A DNA stretch of 64,000 nt from Bacteroidales bacterium (lineage in GTDB: Bacteria > Bacteroidota > Bacteroidia > Bacteroidales > UBA932), in NCBI GenBank assembly GCA_024401825.1, contig JAKSKF010000002.1:1-64000 (forward strand). Direction: 5' to 3'. The notes beneath the pieces were generated by a model. That model saw only the letters and a program-made list of their open reading frames with translations, was not told where the DNA came from and ran no database searches. Positions within the stretch are counted from its first letter, which is position 1, and every line of letters starts with the position of its first letter. Positions 1-9,190 of this stretch are shown in pieces. The translations under genes were made by a program, and so were the position numbers.

Positions 1-122
1 CCGAGTCCGTTGGCTGTCTTCACGTTCTTTGATACTGCCAGGTATGAACACATACCGAGGAAGTATGCAAAAATCATATTGTCAACGAAGATTGACTTTA
101 CGAATAAGCTTAAATATTCCAT
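1..122 (-). CDS. nqrE: NqrE, Na+-translocating NADH:quinone reductase subunit E (partial)
   Basis: Only the first 40 codons are in the window; the gene runs off the left edge. The N-terminus, read on the minus strand from the ATG at 122, begins [20 protein letters not shown] and continues into GMCSYLAV. That first hydrophobic helix and its Cys match NqrE, whose Cys helps hold the iron centre shared with NqrD inside the membrane. It follows nqrD after 15 nt in the order expected for nqrABCDE(F). nqrF should lie outside the window. Confidence 0.93.
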   Translation of the reverse strand, partial: MEYLSLFVKSIFVDNMIFAYFLGMCSYLAVSKNVKTANGL

Positions 123-137
123 AATCAGTACGTGTTA

Positions 138-761
138 TTATTTTTCCTGAAGTGATTTGTCGATGCTGCGGTGTACCCAGATGATGCAACCGAGCAGAAT
201 CAGCGCGAACGGAGGCAGAATCACCAGACCGTTGTTCACGTAGCCTGCGTTGTAGAGGCACTGGGGAATGACCTGAAGCCCGAAGAGGGTTCCGCTTCCC
301 AGAAGCTCGCGGACGAATGCCACGACAATGAGAATCATACCGTATCCCAGTCCGTTTGCCAGACCGTCAAGGAATGAGGGCAGGGGCTTGTTGCCCAGGG
401 CGAAAGCCTCGATGCGTCCCATCACGATACAGTTGGTGATGATGAGTCCGATGTAGACCGAGAGGGCCTTGTCGATGGAATAAGTGGCTTCGAATGCCTT
501 GAGGAACTGGTCCACGAGTATAACCATCAGCGCAACGACGACGAGCTGTACTATGATTCTCACGCGGTTGGGGATGGTGTTGCGCAGAAGCGAGCATACA
601 AGGCTTGAAAGTCCTGTGACGACGGTCACCGAGAGGGCCATTACAAGCGCGCCCTTGAGCTCGACCGTTACGGCGAGCGAAGAGCAGATACCGAGTACGA
701 GGACAGTGATAGGGTTGCCCTTGAGAATCGGATTGAGTATAGTTTCTTTCATTTTACCCAT
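138..761 (-). CDS. nqrD: NqrD, Na+-translocating NADH:quinone reductase subunit D
   Basis: A 207-residue integral membrane subunit of the sodium pump that oxidises NADH and reduces quinone. About six hydrophobic segments can be seen. Two Cys-containing motifs, GICSS near residue 26 and TNCIVMGR near residue 110, sit where NqrD supplies ligands to the intramembrane iron shared with NqrE. The length is normal for the family. The start used is the first ATG (MGKMKETIL); the internal ATG three codons later is an equally plausible start. It lies 3 nt after nqrC and 15 nt before nqrE, so it is co-transcribed with them. Confidence 0.96.
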   Translation of the reverse strand: MGKMKETILNPILKGNPITVLVLGICSSLAVTVELKGALVMALSVTVVTGLSSLVCSLLRNTIPNRVRIIVQLVVVALMVILVDQFLKAFEATYSIDKALSVYIGLIITNCIVMGRIEAFALGNKPLPSFLDGLANGLGYGMILIVVAFVRELLGSGTLFGLQVIPQCLYNAGYVNNGLVILPPFALILLGCIIWVHRSIDKSLQEK

Positions 762-764
762 AGC

Positions 765-1505
765 TTATTCCTCCTCTGCGTTAGATGTTTCAGCCATTCC
801 TTCAAGAGTGTCGGGCGCGTTCTGCGCGGCCTCGATGCTCGTCCGGTAAGCGTTGAGCCAGCTGACGATTGCCGCGTTGAGACCCTTGCTGGTCATCGTG
901 GCGCCGGTGATGGCGTCGACGGCGTTCTCCTTTCCTTCAGGTGCGCCGCCCTTCACGATGCTGAACGGCTCGCCTTCTCCATAGATTACCTTCTTTCCTG
1001 CGAACCGGGCGCGGAATGAGGCGTCGTCCTTAATCTTTCCGCCAAGGCCGGGAGACTCGGATTCGTGGTCGAAATAAGCTCCCACGACTGTCTTGAAGTC
1101 TTTGTCAAGCGCAATGTATCCCCAAACGGGTCCCCAGAGTCCCGCGCCGTAAACTGCGATGACGCTGACTCCGTTTTTGAAAGAATAGACGGGAAGTTCT
1201 TCAGCATTGATGCTTCCGTCCTTTATTTTATAGTTGAGAGCTTTCAGGTCGGCTGTCGATGCAACCGTCGCCCCGCCGTCAAGATTCTCTTCGAAGAACT
1301 TGATGGTCTGCGCGTTGCCGATTTCCTGCCAATGCTCTTTCTGCCCGAACTGCGCCGCCGTCAGAATCTGGCTGATGGTCTCGGCCTTCTCGTTTGCGGC
1401 CTGCATAGGTCCGAGTTTCTGAGAGACCAGGGCGAGGGTGGCCGCAACAACTATCACCACTATCGCGGTGTAGATGACTGTATATGCATTACTGTTGGTA
1501 TTCAT
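765..1505 (-). CDS. nqrC: NqrC, Na+-translocating NADH:quinone reductase subunit C (covalent FMN)
   Basis: A 246-residue subunit with one N-terminal membrane anchor (about residues 8-25) and a periplasmic FMN-binding domain. The flavinylation motif reads DAITGATMTSKG near residue 200; the second Thr of the TGATMTS core is the expected FMN-phosphothreonine site. After the FMN domain there is an acidic C-terminal tail of roughly 30 residues ending NAEEE, which does not look like part of the fold. It starts 3 nt after the nqrB stop. FMN attachment needs an ApbE flavin transferase, which I do not see in this window. Confidence 0.96.
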   Translation of the reverse strand: MNTNSNAYTVIYTAIVVIVVAATLALVSQKLGPMQAANEKAETISQILTAAQFGQKEHWQEIGNAQTIKFFEENLDGGATVASTADLKALNYKIKDGSINAEELPVYSFKNGVSVIAVYGAGLWGPVWGYIALDKDFKTVVGAYFDHESESPGLGGKIKDDASFRARFAGKKVIYGEGEPFSIVKGGAPEGKENAVDAITGATMTSKGLNAAIVSWLNAYRTSIEAAQNAPDTLEGMAETSNAEEE

Positions 1506-1508
1506 AAC

Positions 1509-2609
1509 TTATGCGGCGTTGAATTTTTTGTTTCTTCGGGAAATGCTGCAGCTTACGACCACGTGGTCTATGAGCGGAGCGAAGGTGTTCATAAGCAGGA
1601 TGGCGAGCATCATACCTTCGGCATAGCCGGGGTTGAAGAGTCTCACGGTGATGCAGAGGGCTCCGATGAGGAAACCGTAGAACCACTTGCCGCAGTTGGT
1701 CTGCGCCGAGGTGACGGGGTCGGTTGCCATGAATACGGTACCGAATGCGAATCCTCCGATGAGAAGCTGTTCCCAGCAGGCGATTCCGGTTACACCGGCC
1801 ATCTGGCCTATGCCGCCCACGAACAGAGCGCCCAGGACTGATGAGAGCATTATCCTCCAGCTGGCGACGCCCGTCCAGAGGAGCAGGATGGCTCCGAGCA
1901 GGATGGCGATGACGGAGGTCTCACCCACGCAGCCGGGAGTCGTGCCTATGAAGAGGTCCCAGAATCCGGTGCCGTACTGCGCGGGTCCGTCCAGCGCAAG
2001 GGGAGTGGCTCCGGTGATTGCGTCGGGACCGGGGTTGGGAATCCAGACCTGCGAGCCTGACATCTGGTTGGGGTAGGCGAAGAACAGGAAGGCCCTTGCC
2101 ACGAGAGCGGGGTTCCAGATGTTCATTCCGGTGCCGCCGAACACTTCCTTGCAGAAAATCACAGAGAAGGCGGTGGCCGCCGCAACCATCCACAGGGGAG
2201 TGGTGACGGGGAGAATCAGGGGGATGAGGAAACCTGTCACCAGGTAGCCTTCGTTGACTTCCTCACCGCGAATCTGGGACGAGCCGAACTCGATTGCCAG
2301 ACCTACGATGTAGGAAACCAGGTAGAGGGGCAGGACGTGCAGGAATCCGTACCAGAAGTTGGCCAGAATCTGCAGGCGTCCGTCTCCGAGGGTGAGGTTG
2401 TGCTGATAGCCGACGTTCCACATTCCGAACAGGGCCGCGGGCACGAGGGCAATCACAACCATAATCATAATACGTTTGAGGTCGATGGCGTCGCGCACGC
2501 TGGAGCCCTTTCCGGAAACCGTTCCGGGGACTTTCAGAAATGTGTCAAAAGCATCGGCCGTGGAGTGGAGCCACCAAAGCTTTCCTCCCTTTTCAAAAAT
2601 CTTGTTCAT
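1509..2609 (-). CDS. nqrB: NqrB, Na+-translocating NADH:quinone reductase subunit B (covalent FMN)
   Basis: A 366-residue membrane subunit of about ten helices that carries a covalent FMN and a non-covalent riboflavin and forms part of the sodium channel. The flavinylation motif DAITGATPLALDGP is near residue 200 and matches the S/T-G-A-T core of the family. The N-terminus (EKGGKLWWLHSTADAFDTFL) is cytoplasmic and also typical. It lies 4 nt downstream of nqrA and 3 nt upstream of nqrC, inside the nqr operon. Length and order are as expected and nothing is missing. Confidence 0.97.
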   Translation of the reverse strand: MNKIFEKGGKLWWLHSTADAFDTFLKVPGTVSGKGSSVRDAIDLKRIMIMVVIALVPAALFGMWNVGYQHNLTLGDGRLQILANFWYGFLHVLPLYLVSYIVGLAIEFGSSQIRGEEVNEGYLVTGFLIPLILPVTTPLWMVAAATAFSVIFCKEVFGGTGMNIWNPALVARAFLFFAYPNQMSGSQVWIPNPGPDAITGATPLALDGPAQYGTGFWDLFIGTTPGCVGETSVIAILLGAILLLWTGVASWRIMLSSVLGALFVGGIGQMAGVTGIACWEQLLIGGFAFGTVFMATDPVTSAQTNCGKWFYGFLIGALCITVRLFNPGYAEGMMLAILLMNTFAPLIDHVVVSCSISRRNKKFNAA

Positions 2610-2613
2610 ACTT

Positions 2614-3966
2614 TCAAGCCATTTCTTTGCGCATCAGGTCGATGCCCTTCGCTATCATATCCTGAATCTCGTTCTTGCAGGGGTCGATGAACTCGCAGAG
2701 CGCGAGGTCCTCCGGCAGAACTTCGTATATGCCGAACCTCTCCATCCTGTCAATGTCGCCGGCAAGGCAGGCCTTGGCCAGATAGATGGGGAATATGTCC
2801 ATCGGAAGGACCTTCCGGTAGTAAGGGTCGCTCATCACGAACGCCCTCTGCCCTCCGTGGATGTTGGTGTCCATATCGTACTTCCTCCAGGGCGTGAGCC
2901 AGGAGAAGTAGCAATGGTCGGTGCTGAACTGCTTGTAGCGCAGCGGCCTTATCCAGCCGAACCACTCGCGTTCGGTACCTTCGTTTATCATCGTGACCTG
3001 GGTGTCGAAGAATCCCAGGTAACCGTCGATGCCGCACTTCCGTCCGCTCAGGGGGTCTCCGCTGATTATACGGATGTTCTCAGGAGTGTTGCCGTAGTAG
3101 CCGGCGAGTTCGCTGACGCTCATCCCGGGGATGGTTCTCACGTAGGACGGCTCGATTGCCATAGGCCCCGTGACCGCGACTGCGCGGTAGAGGTCGAGCC
3201 TGCCTTTGCGGAGCAGTTTGCCGATGGCGGAGAGTCCGGCCGGCGACACTGTCCACACGGTCTCGTCCTTGCGGATGGGGCAGATGTGGCTGATTTGCAC
3301 TCCCACGTTGCCTGCGGGATGTTTGCCCTTGAACTTGTGGAACTCGACTCCGGTGATTGAGTCGAATACGGAATCCTTCAGGGAACCGTCTGTCCCAAGG
3401 TGTACGGGGCATCCGGCCATAAGCGCGAGCGCGTCTATGCCCGCCTGTATGTACTGGATTTCGGAAGCGAATGCGAACTCATTGTCCGCCGCAAGCGGCG
3501 CGGTGTTGAAAGAGGAAACGAAAATTGCCTTGGGCCTGGCGTCAGGATTGGCCACGGTGCCGTAGGGGCGCTGGACAATCCACGGCCACAGACCGCTCTT
3601 GCAGAGCAGGTCCCTGATTCCTTCCGGGGTCTTTGCGCCCGAAACGTCGAATTCGGCGCAGGCTCCTTCCAGGTCGGACTTTATGAGCACTGAGAGCAAT
3701 TTTCTCTTTTCACCGCGGACGATTGCCTGAACCGTTCCGCTTATCGGAGAAGTCAGGAGAATCTCCGGGTGAAGTTTGTCTGCCAGGACAGGGGAGCCGC
3801 ACAGGACCTTGTCTCCTTCGCTGACAAGAAGTCTCGGGACCAGACCGTTGAAGTCTCCGGGTCTTACGGCTGCGATGTCAGGCACAATCGTCTTGCTTAT
3901 GAAAGGGGCCGCTTTTCCCGTGATGGGAATGTCGAGGCCTCTTTTCAAATCGATGTTCGATGACAT
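2614..3966 (-). CDS. nqrA: NqrA, Na+-translocating NADH:quinone reductase subunit A
   Basis: A 450-residue soluble subunit that binds ubiquinone or menaquinone on the cytoplasmic face and docks on NqrB. The start (IDLKRGLDIPITGKA) and the biotin-carrier-like opening segment are characteristic of NqrA; no other catalytic motif is expected. It is the first gene of the minus-strand nqr operon. The promoter must lie in the 72-bp gap shared with the divergent helicase gene. On the minus strand that gap contains TATCTTCG, an imperfect match to the TAnnTTTG element. Confidence 0.96.
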   Translation of the reverse strand: MSSNIDLKRGLDIPITGKAAPFISKTIVPDIAAVRPGDFNGLVPRLLVSEGDKVLCGSPVLADKLHPEILLTSPISGTVQAIVRGEKRKLLSVLIKSDLEGACAEFDVSGAKTPEGIRDLLCKSGLWPWIVQRPYGTVANPDARPKAIFVSSFNTAPLAADNEFAFASEIQYIQAGIDALALMAGCPVHLGTDGSLKDSVFDSITGVEFHKFKGKHPAGNVGVQISHICPIRKDETVWTVSPAGLSAIGKLLRKGRLDLYRAVAVTGPMAIEPSYVRTIPGMSVSELAGYYGNTPENIRIISGDPLSGRKCGIDGYLGFFDTQVTMINEGTEREWFGWIRPLRYKQFSTDHCYFSWLTPWRKYDMDTNIHGGQRAFVMSDPYYRKVLPMDIFPIYLAKACLAGDIDRMERFGIYEVLPEDLALCEFIDPCKNEIQDMIAKGIDLMRKEMA

Positions 3967-4023
3967 TTTGTTATTGTGTTGAATGATTTGTCAAATGAGA
4001 TGCGAAGATAGCAATTTTTTACG

Positions 4024-4031
4024 TAATTTTG
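4024..4031 (+). promoter_or_regulatory. -7 element (TAATTTTG) of the helicase gene
   Basis: A perfect TAnnTTTG element ends 7 nt before the ATG at 4039. By the spacing seen at the SRP RNA gene, transcription would start at about 4036, leaving a leader of only a few nucleotides. Confidence 0.6.
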
Positions 4032-4038
4032 TGTTTGT

Positions 4039-6348
4039 ATGGAAACAAATGTGAAGGCAATTCTGGAGGGTTTGAACGATGAGCAACAAAAGGCCGTACG
4101 ATGTATCGAAGGCCCGGTGCTGATAGTTGCGGGAGCGGGTTCCGGAAAGACAAGGGTGATTACGGACAGGATAGCGTATATCCTGTGCGGGGGCGTGCCC
4201 GCCTCAAGGGTGATGGCGCTGACTTTCACCAAGAAGGCCGCCGCCGAGATGAAGGAGAGGGTGGCCCTCATCACCGGGGCGGGAACGGCGCGCAATCTGG
4301 TTATGGGTACCTTCCATTCCGTGTTCGTACGCTTCCTCAGGGAGTTCGCCGACAGACTGGGGTATCCCCGGGACTTCACCATCTATGACAGTTCGGACCA
4401 GTTGAGCGCTATGAAGACCTGCGTCAAGGAACTTCAGCTGGATGACAAGACATACAAGCCCAAGGACGTGCTTTCACGAATCTCCAAGGCAAAGAACAAC
4501 CTGGTCACCGTGGAGGCCTACAGGGCCAACCGGCAGCTTCTCGCCGCCGACCAGCAAGGCAAGCGTCCCCGCCTGGTTGAACTCTACGACCTGTACCAGC
4601 GAAAGCTCAAGGCGTCCGGAGTGATGGATTTCGACGACATCCTCGTCAATATGAACATCCTGCTGAAACGTTTTCCCGACGTGCTGGAATCCATTCAGGA
4701 CAGGTTCAGCTACATTATGGTTGACGAGTACCAGGACACCAACTTCGCCCAGTACCTCATATTGAAGAAACTTTCCCTGACCCACAGGAACATCTGCGTG
4801 GTGGGTGATGACTCACAGAGCATATACGCTTTCCGCGGGGCCAAGATAGAGAACATACTGAACTTCAGGAAGGACTACCCGGAGAGCAGGATTTTCAGGC
4901 TGGAACGCAACTATCGCAGTACGCGGAACATAGTTTCGGCGGCCAACTCCGTGATAGCCAGAAACGAGGGACGCATCCCCAAGGACTGCTACTCCGAGGG
5001 CGAGACTGGCGACAGGATAGAACTGCTAAGTTCCTATACCGAGGCGGAGGAGGCGGCCCTGATAGTCTCGGCCCTTTGCTCCAGGATGATGAAGGACCAC
5101 GCCCAGTACAGGGATTTCGCCGTTCTGTACAGGACCAACTCGCAGTCCCGTGCCATAGAGGAGGCGCTCAGGAGGCGCAACGTCCCCTATGTCATCTATT
5201 CCGGCAACAGCTTCTTCGAGCGCGCGGAGATAAAGGATATGATGGCCTATTTCAAACTGGTGGTCAATCCCGATGATGACGAGTCCTTCAAGCGGGCGGT
5301 CAACAGGCCGGCGAGGGGAATAGGTGAGACCACGGTCAATGCGGTGGTGGAAACAGCCCGCCGGAAAGGCTGCTCCCTGTTCAAGGCGGCGATGGAGGTT
5401 CCCAAGGTCCAGCCTTTCTGCCGGATGATTCAGACCCTATCCCGGGACGTGACGACGGAAGATGCCTTCAGCCTGGTTCAGAAGATTGCGGACGAGAGCG
5501 GTCTGTACGCATTCTTCAAGTCGGACACCTCGGTCGAGGGTATGGCCCGCGCGGCCAACGTCGAGGAACTCGTGAACTCGGTCGCCGTGTTCGTGGAGGA
5601 GCAGAGGGAGAGGGAGGATGAAGTGGAGGACAGGCTGGGCGATTTCCTGGAGAATGTGTCCCTGCTGAGCAACGCGGACCTGAACGAAGAGGAGGACGAC
5701 TCCAACAAGGTTTCCCTGATGACGGTCCATTCGGCCAAGGGACTCGAATTCCCCTATGTGTTCATAGCAGGACTGGAGGAGAATCTCTTCCCCAACACGG
5801 GAATGCTGTCCAGCATAAGGGACATAGAGGAGGAGAGACGCCTGTTCTACGTGGCCGTCACAAGGGCCAAGACTGCGGTCTGGTTAAGTTTCGCGGCCAC
5901 CAGGATGCGTAACGGAAAACACGAGAGCAACCGTCCTTCCAGATTCATTTCCGAGATAGATTCAAGATATCTGCTCAATCCTGCGGCAGTTTCGGATTAC
6001 GCCCAAGACGACGGCCCTGATGAAGGTTTCAGGGTGTTCGGAAGCAGGACCGAATCGTTTCGGAGAAAGAGCTTCGCGCAGTCGGGACACGCCGTGTCCG
6101 GGCCCGCAGCAAGCGGCGCTGCGGCGAGGCCAACTTTGGCAAAGCCGGATATCATAGACCCTGACTTCGTGCCTGTTCCTATGACGGAATTGTTTGAAGG
6201 TGAAAGGGTTGAACACAACCGGTTCGGAGGGGGCGTCATCAAGTCCATCAGCGGAGTCGCTCCGGAGATGAAGGCCGTGATAGTGTTCGACAATTACGGG
6301 GAAAAGGTGCTCCTGCTCAAGTACGCCAAGCTCCGTCCGGAAAAATAG
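4039..6348 (+). CDS. pcrA: UvrD/PcrA-type superfamily 1A DNA helicase
   Basis: An ATP-dependent 3'-5' DNA helicase of 769 aa, expected to act in nucleotide excision repair and replication-fork maintenance. Walker A (GAGSGKT) lies at about residues 32-38, the Walker B region DEYQDTN near 228, the QSIYAFRGA motif near 259, and the late helicase motif VTRAK near 610. The last 50 residues form the small C-terminal domain seen in PcrA (GERVEHNRFGGGVIKSI, about residue 720), which favours PcrA over Rep. The start is fixed by the -7 element just upstream. It is monocistronic and convergent with the next gene. Confidence 0.93.
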   Translation: METNVKAILEGLNDEQQKAVRCIEGPVLIVAGAGSGKTRVITDRIAYILCGGVPASRVMALTFTKKAAAEMKERVALITGAGTARNLVMGTFHSVFVRFLREFADRLGYPRDFTIYDSSDQLSAMKTCVKELQLDDKTYKPKDVLSRISKAKNNLVTVEAYRANRQLLAADQQGKRPRLVELYDLYQRKLKASGVMDFDDILVNMNILLKRFPDVLESIQDRFSYIMVDEYQDTNFAQYLILKKLSLTHRNICVVGDDSQSIYAFRGAKIENILNFRKDYPESRIFRLERNYRSTRNIVSAANSVIARNEGRIPKDCYSEGETGDRIELLSSYTEAEEAALIVSALCSRMMKDHAQYRDFAVLYRTNSQSRAIEEALRRRNVPYVIYSGNSFFERAEIKDMMAYFKLVVNPDDDESFKRAVNRPARGIGETTVNAVVETARRKGCSLFKAAMEVPKVQPFCRMIQTLSRDVTTEDAFSLVQKIADESGLYAFFKSDTSVEGMARAANVEELVNSVAVFVEEQREREDEVEDRLGDFLENVSLLSNADLNEEEDDSNKVSLMTVHSAKGLEFPYVFIAGLEENLFPNTGMLSSIRDIEEERRLFYVAVTRAKTAVWLSFAATRMRNGKHESNRPSRFISEIDSRYLLNPAAVSDYAQDDGPDEGFRVFGSRTESFRRKSFAQSGHAVSGPAASGAAARPTLAKPDIIDPDFVPVPMTELFEGERVEHNRFGGGVIKSISGVAPEMKAVIVFDNYGEKVLLLKYAKLRPEK

Positions 6349-6386
6349 AGCCGGGGCTTCCGCAAACGGTTTTCACGATTCCGGTC

Positions 6387-6917
6387 TTACTCGAAGTCTC
6401 CCAGACACAATGCCTTGCCGGAGTAAATGACATTACGGGCACCGCCGGAGGCAGGCTCGCCGTGTCCTGCGTCCGAAGAGCCGGGGGAGTGGGGAAAGAT
6501 GCGGACAGACTTGCAGTCTCCGCACTGGGAGTCAATGCTGGCGCCGAAGACTGTCTCTCCCCAGCGGAACGTCCAGTCCCTGCTGTGGAATGGCTTGATT
6601 CCGAGCAGGTCCGCAAAGGCTACGGCGCATATCGCTACGCCGAAGGGCGCTTCCCGAAGCCCGTCAGACCCCGGGGAAAGGCTGCTGTCGTGAGACGACG
6701 GCAGGGCGTCGGAACAGTAGAAGAGCAGGTCGAAGTCGCAGCCGTCGGACTTTTTCAGCACTGCTATTCCGGCGGCTCCGCTCATCACGCACAGGTCGTG
6801 GCAGACTCTTTTCCGGGTGAATCTGGACACGTCCGAATTCATACCGTCAATGAGGATGTAGGGAAGGGAGTCTGACGGATTCTCTGCGGAATCAGTATAT
6901 CTGTACATCCTTGCCAT
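6387..6917 (-). CDS. Degenerate DapF-like (diaminopimelate epimerase fold) protein
   Basis: A 176-residue protein with partial resemblance to the N-terminal domain of diaminopimelate epimerase. An early segment YILIDG is followed by GAAGIAVLKKSDGCDFDLLF, which lines up with the DapF run G-x-G-x-DG-x-x-x-ad-F. Next comes FGVAICAVAFADLLG, where DapF has its MCGNG-x-RC loop. The catalytic Cys of that loop is not conserved and the second domain is largely missing, though the end (NVIYSGKALCLGDFE) resembles the DapF C-terminal strand. A working epimerase is therefore unlikely. It is the last gene of the operon starting at pckA, 15 nt after the S9 peptidase. The family assignment is by eye and tentative. 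Confidence 0.5.
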   Translation of the reverse strand: MARMYRYTDSAENPSDSLPYILIDGMNSDVSRFTRKRVCHDLCVMSGAAGIAVLKKSDGCDFDLLFYCSDALPSSHDSSLSPGSDGLREAPFGVAICAVAFADLLGIKPFHSRDWTFRWGETVFGASIDSQCGDCKSVRIFPHSPGSSDAGHGEPASGGARNVIYSGKALCLGDFE

Positions 6918-6932
6918 TGCCCGTCACTGTTT

Positions 6933-9170
6933 TCACTTCATCCACCTGTCCAGCCAGCCGAAGAATTCCCGCTGCCAGAACAGCGCGTTCTGGGGCTTGA
7001 GCACCCAATGGTTCTCCTCGGGGAAAATCACGAGTCTGGCGGGAACGCCCATCATCCTGGCCGCGTTGAACGCCGCCATCCCCTGCTCGTACGGAATCCT
7101 GAAGTCCATCATTCCGTGGATGCAGAGAAGCGGGGTGTTCCACTTCGTGACCCTGCTTTCAGGGTCGTTGCCGTAGTGAAGCGCCGACTTTTCGTTCCGG
7201 GCGTAGGGCGCGCCGGCCTGCTGCATTCCTCCGAAGGTGATTCCGTCTCCCTGCGGACCTGTCTTCCCGGCCTCGTACCTGTATTCGGTGAGGCCGCCGT
7301 TGTCCCAGTTGCCGAACCAGGCCTCTTCGGTGGTGTACCAGAGCTGCTTTTCGTTGAAAATGCCCGCGTGGGCTATGAAACAGTCGAACAGTCCGTCGTG
7401 TATGCCCATCATATTGTAAACGGAGAATCCGCCGTATGAGGCGCCGACTCCGGCAAGTTTGCCGCACCAGGGCCGGCTCTTGGCCCATTTGCCGGCGGCA
7501 ATGTAGTCCTGCATGTTGAGTCCCTGGTAATCCCCGCTGATTTGTTCCTTCCATTCCTGTCCCAGACCGCTGTTGCCGTGCCTGTTGGGCAGAATCACAA
7601 CGTAACCCTGCTGACACATCAGGGCGAAGTTCCATCGGAAGCTCCAGCTGCGGTCGAGGGCTGTCTGGGGACCTCCGTTGAACATCTCTATGACACCGTA
7701 TTTCCCCGAAGGGTCGAAGTCGGACGGGTAGAGCACCCAGCAGAGCATCTGTTCGCCGTTGGCGCAGTCTATCATCTCCTTGTCTATGCGGATTTTCCTG
7801 ATTCCGTCAAGAATCCCGCTGTTCTCGCAACTGAGGATTCTGAGTGAAGACTCCGGCGCTGTTCCGGAGCCGTGGCCCACTTCCACGCTTGCAATCTCGG
7901 TGGGGAAGGTCATATCCTGCGCGCAGGTCAGGAGTATGTCGGACTTTTCTCCGGCAAGTATTCCGAACGGAGCCCCGAGACCGGGTTCCTGCCAGGGAGT
8001 GAGGCACTCTATTCCGCCTTCGGCCGAAATTCCCGCGCGATGGATGCGGCTGACGGCGTCAACGGTCGAAGCGAAGTAGATTGACTGTGAGTCCGTGGCC
8101 CAGTTCATACTCTCCACGTCATAGGCGAAGCCTTCGGAAAGTTCCCGAGCCGGACCGAAAACCAGTCCGAAGTCCTGACCCTCTCCGTCCTGGGGAAGAG
8201 CCTCGACGTCGGCGAGCATCAGTCTCATCCTGTCCGCCTCGTAACCGTCCCTTTCCATAGACAGCCAGGCGAGATGCCTTCCGTCCGGGCTCCAGGCGGG
8301 GTCGGTGTCGTATCCGCCTTCCGTTGTCAGCGCCACGGTCTGTCCCGTGAGTATGTCATAGACGTAGATGCAGGAATTGGTGCTGAAGGCATATTCCAGG
8401 CCCGTCTTTTTCCGGCAGCTGTATGCGATGTGCCTTCCGTCGGGCGCCCAGTCAAGCTGCTCCACTCCTCCGAACGGCTCTGTGGGGAGTTCGAACCCCG
8501 GCTCGCCCGCGAGTATGTCCAGTGATTTGTCGGGGGTGATTACACCGTTGCACAGAGTGGCCACGTAACTGCGGGGAGTCTCCGTCACCCAATGGTCCCA
8601 GTGCCTGTACATAAGGTCTTCGGTGACATAGGCCCTTGCCTTGTCAAGGTCTTCATAACGGTCGGAAGGGGCGCTCACCGGACCGGGAACGCAGCTGACA
8701 TAGATGAGTTGGGAGTTGTCAGGGCTGAGCTTGAACTCGCTTATGCCGGCGGGAACGTCGCTTATCCTGACGGGCCTGCCCATTTTCCCCGCCTTGAAGG
8801 GAGCCTTCCAGATTTGGGCTTCCCTGATGAAGAAAATCTCATCCCCGTTCTTGCCCCAGCGGGCGCAACTTATGCTTTTGCCGGATTTTGTAAGCTGTTT
8901 TCTCCCGCTTCCGTCCACAGAGCAGACGAACAGGTTCCTGCAACTTGAATTCTTCTCGAGACTCGTGTAGGTCACTCCGTACAGAACGAGGGTCTTGTCC
9001 GGGGAAAGCCTGGGGTCCGACACTCTTCCCAGGGAGAGCATAATTTCAGGGGTGAGGGTCCCGTCTCCCACACTGATGTCGGGAGCTCCTATGTAACCCT
9101 TGTTGTCATTGGAATCGGTGCAACTCATAACAGTCAATGCGGCCGCAAGGCCGATGATGAATTTTTTCAT
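6933..9170 (-). CDS. S9 family prolyl-oligopeptidase-type serine peptidase, lipoprotein
   Basis: A 745-residue exported peptidase with a beta-propeller (about residues 40-480) followed by an alpha/beta-hydrolase domain, as in dipeptidyl-peptidase IV and acylaminoacyl peptidases. The start at 9170 gives MKKFIIGLAAALTVMSC, a lipoprotein signal with the acylated Cys at 17, so the enzyme is membrane-anchored outside the cytoplasm. Catalytic Ser lies in GASYGGFS, Asp in HGMMDFRIP and His in EENHWVL. Propeller repeats are seen as WAPDGRHIAYS and WSPDGRHLAWLS. An upstream in-frame extension into recG is not part of the gene. It probably cleaves peptides for nutrition; the exact specificity cannot be read from the sequence. 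Confidence 0.92.
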   Translation of the reverse strand: MKKFIIGLAAALTVMSCTDSNDNKGYIGAPDISVGDGTLTPEIMLSLGRVSDPRLSPDKTLVLYGVTYTSLEKNSSCRNLFVCSVDGSGRKQLTKSGKSISCARWGKNGDEIFFIREAQIWKAPFKAGKMGRPVRISDVPAGISEFKLSPDNSQLIYVSCVPGPVSAPSDRYEDLDKARAYVTEDLMYRHWDHWVTETPRSYVATLCNGVITPDKSLDILAGEPGFELPTEPFGGVEQLDWAPDGRHIAYSCRKKTGLEYAFSTNSCIYVYDILTGQTVALTTEGGYDTDPAWSPDGRHLAWLSMERDGYEADRMRLMLADVEALPQDGEGQDFGLVFGPARELSEGFAYDVESMNWATDSQSIYFASTVDAVSRIHRAGISAEGGIECLTPWQEPGLGAPFGILAGEKSDILLTCAQDMTFPTEIASVEVGHGSGTAPESSLRILSCENSGILDGIRKIRIDKEMIDCANGEQMLCWVLYPSDFDPSGKYGVIEMFNGGPQTALDRSWSFRWNFALMCQQGYVVILPNRHGNSGLGQEWKEQISGDYQGLNMQDYIAAGKWAKSRPWCGKLAGVGASYGGFSVYNMMGIHDGLFDCFIAHAGIFNEKQLWYTTEEAWFGNWDNGGLTEYRYEAGKTGPQGDGITFGGMQQAGAPYARNEKSALHYGNDPESRVTKWNTPLLCIHGMMDFRIPYEQGMAAFNAARMMGVPARLVIFPEENHWVLKPQNALFWQREFFGWLDRWMK

Positions 9171-9190
9171 ATACTTTGCAAATCTTGTTG

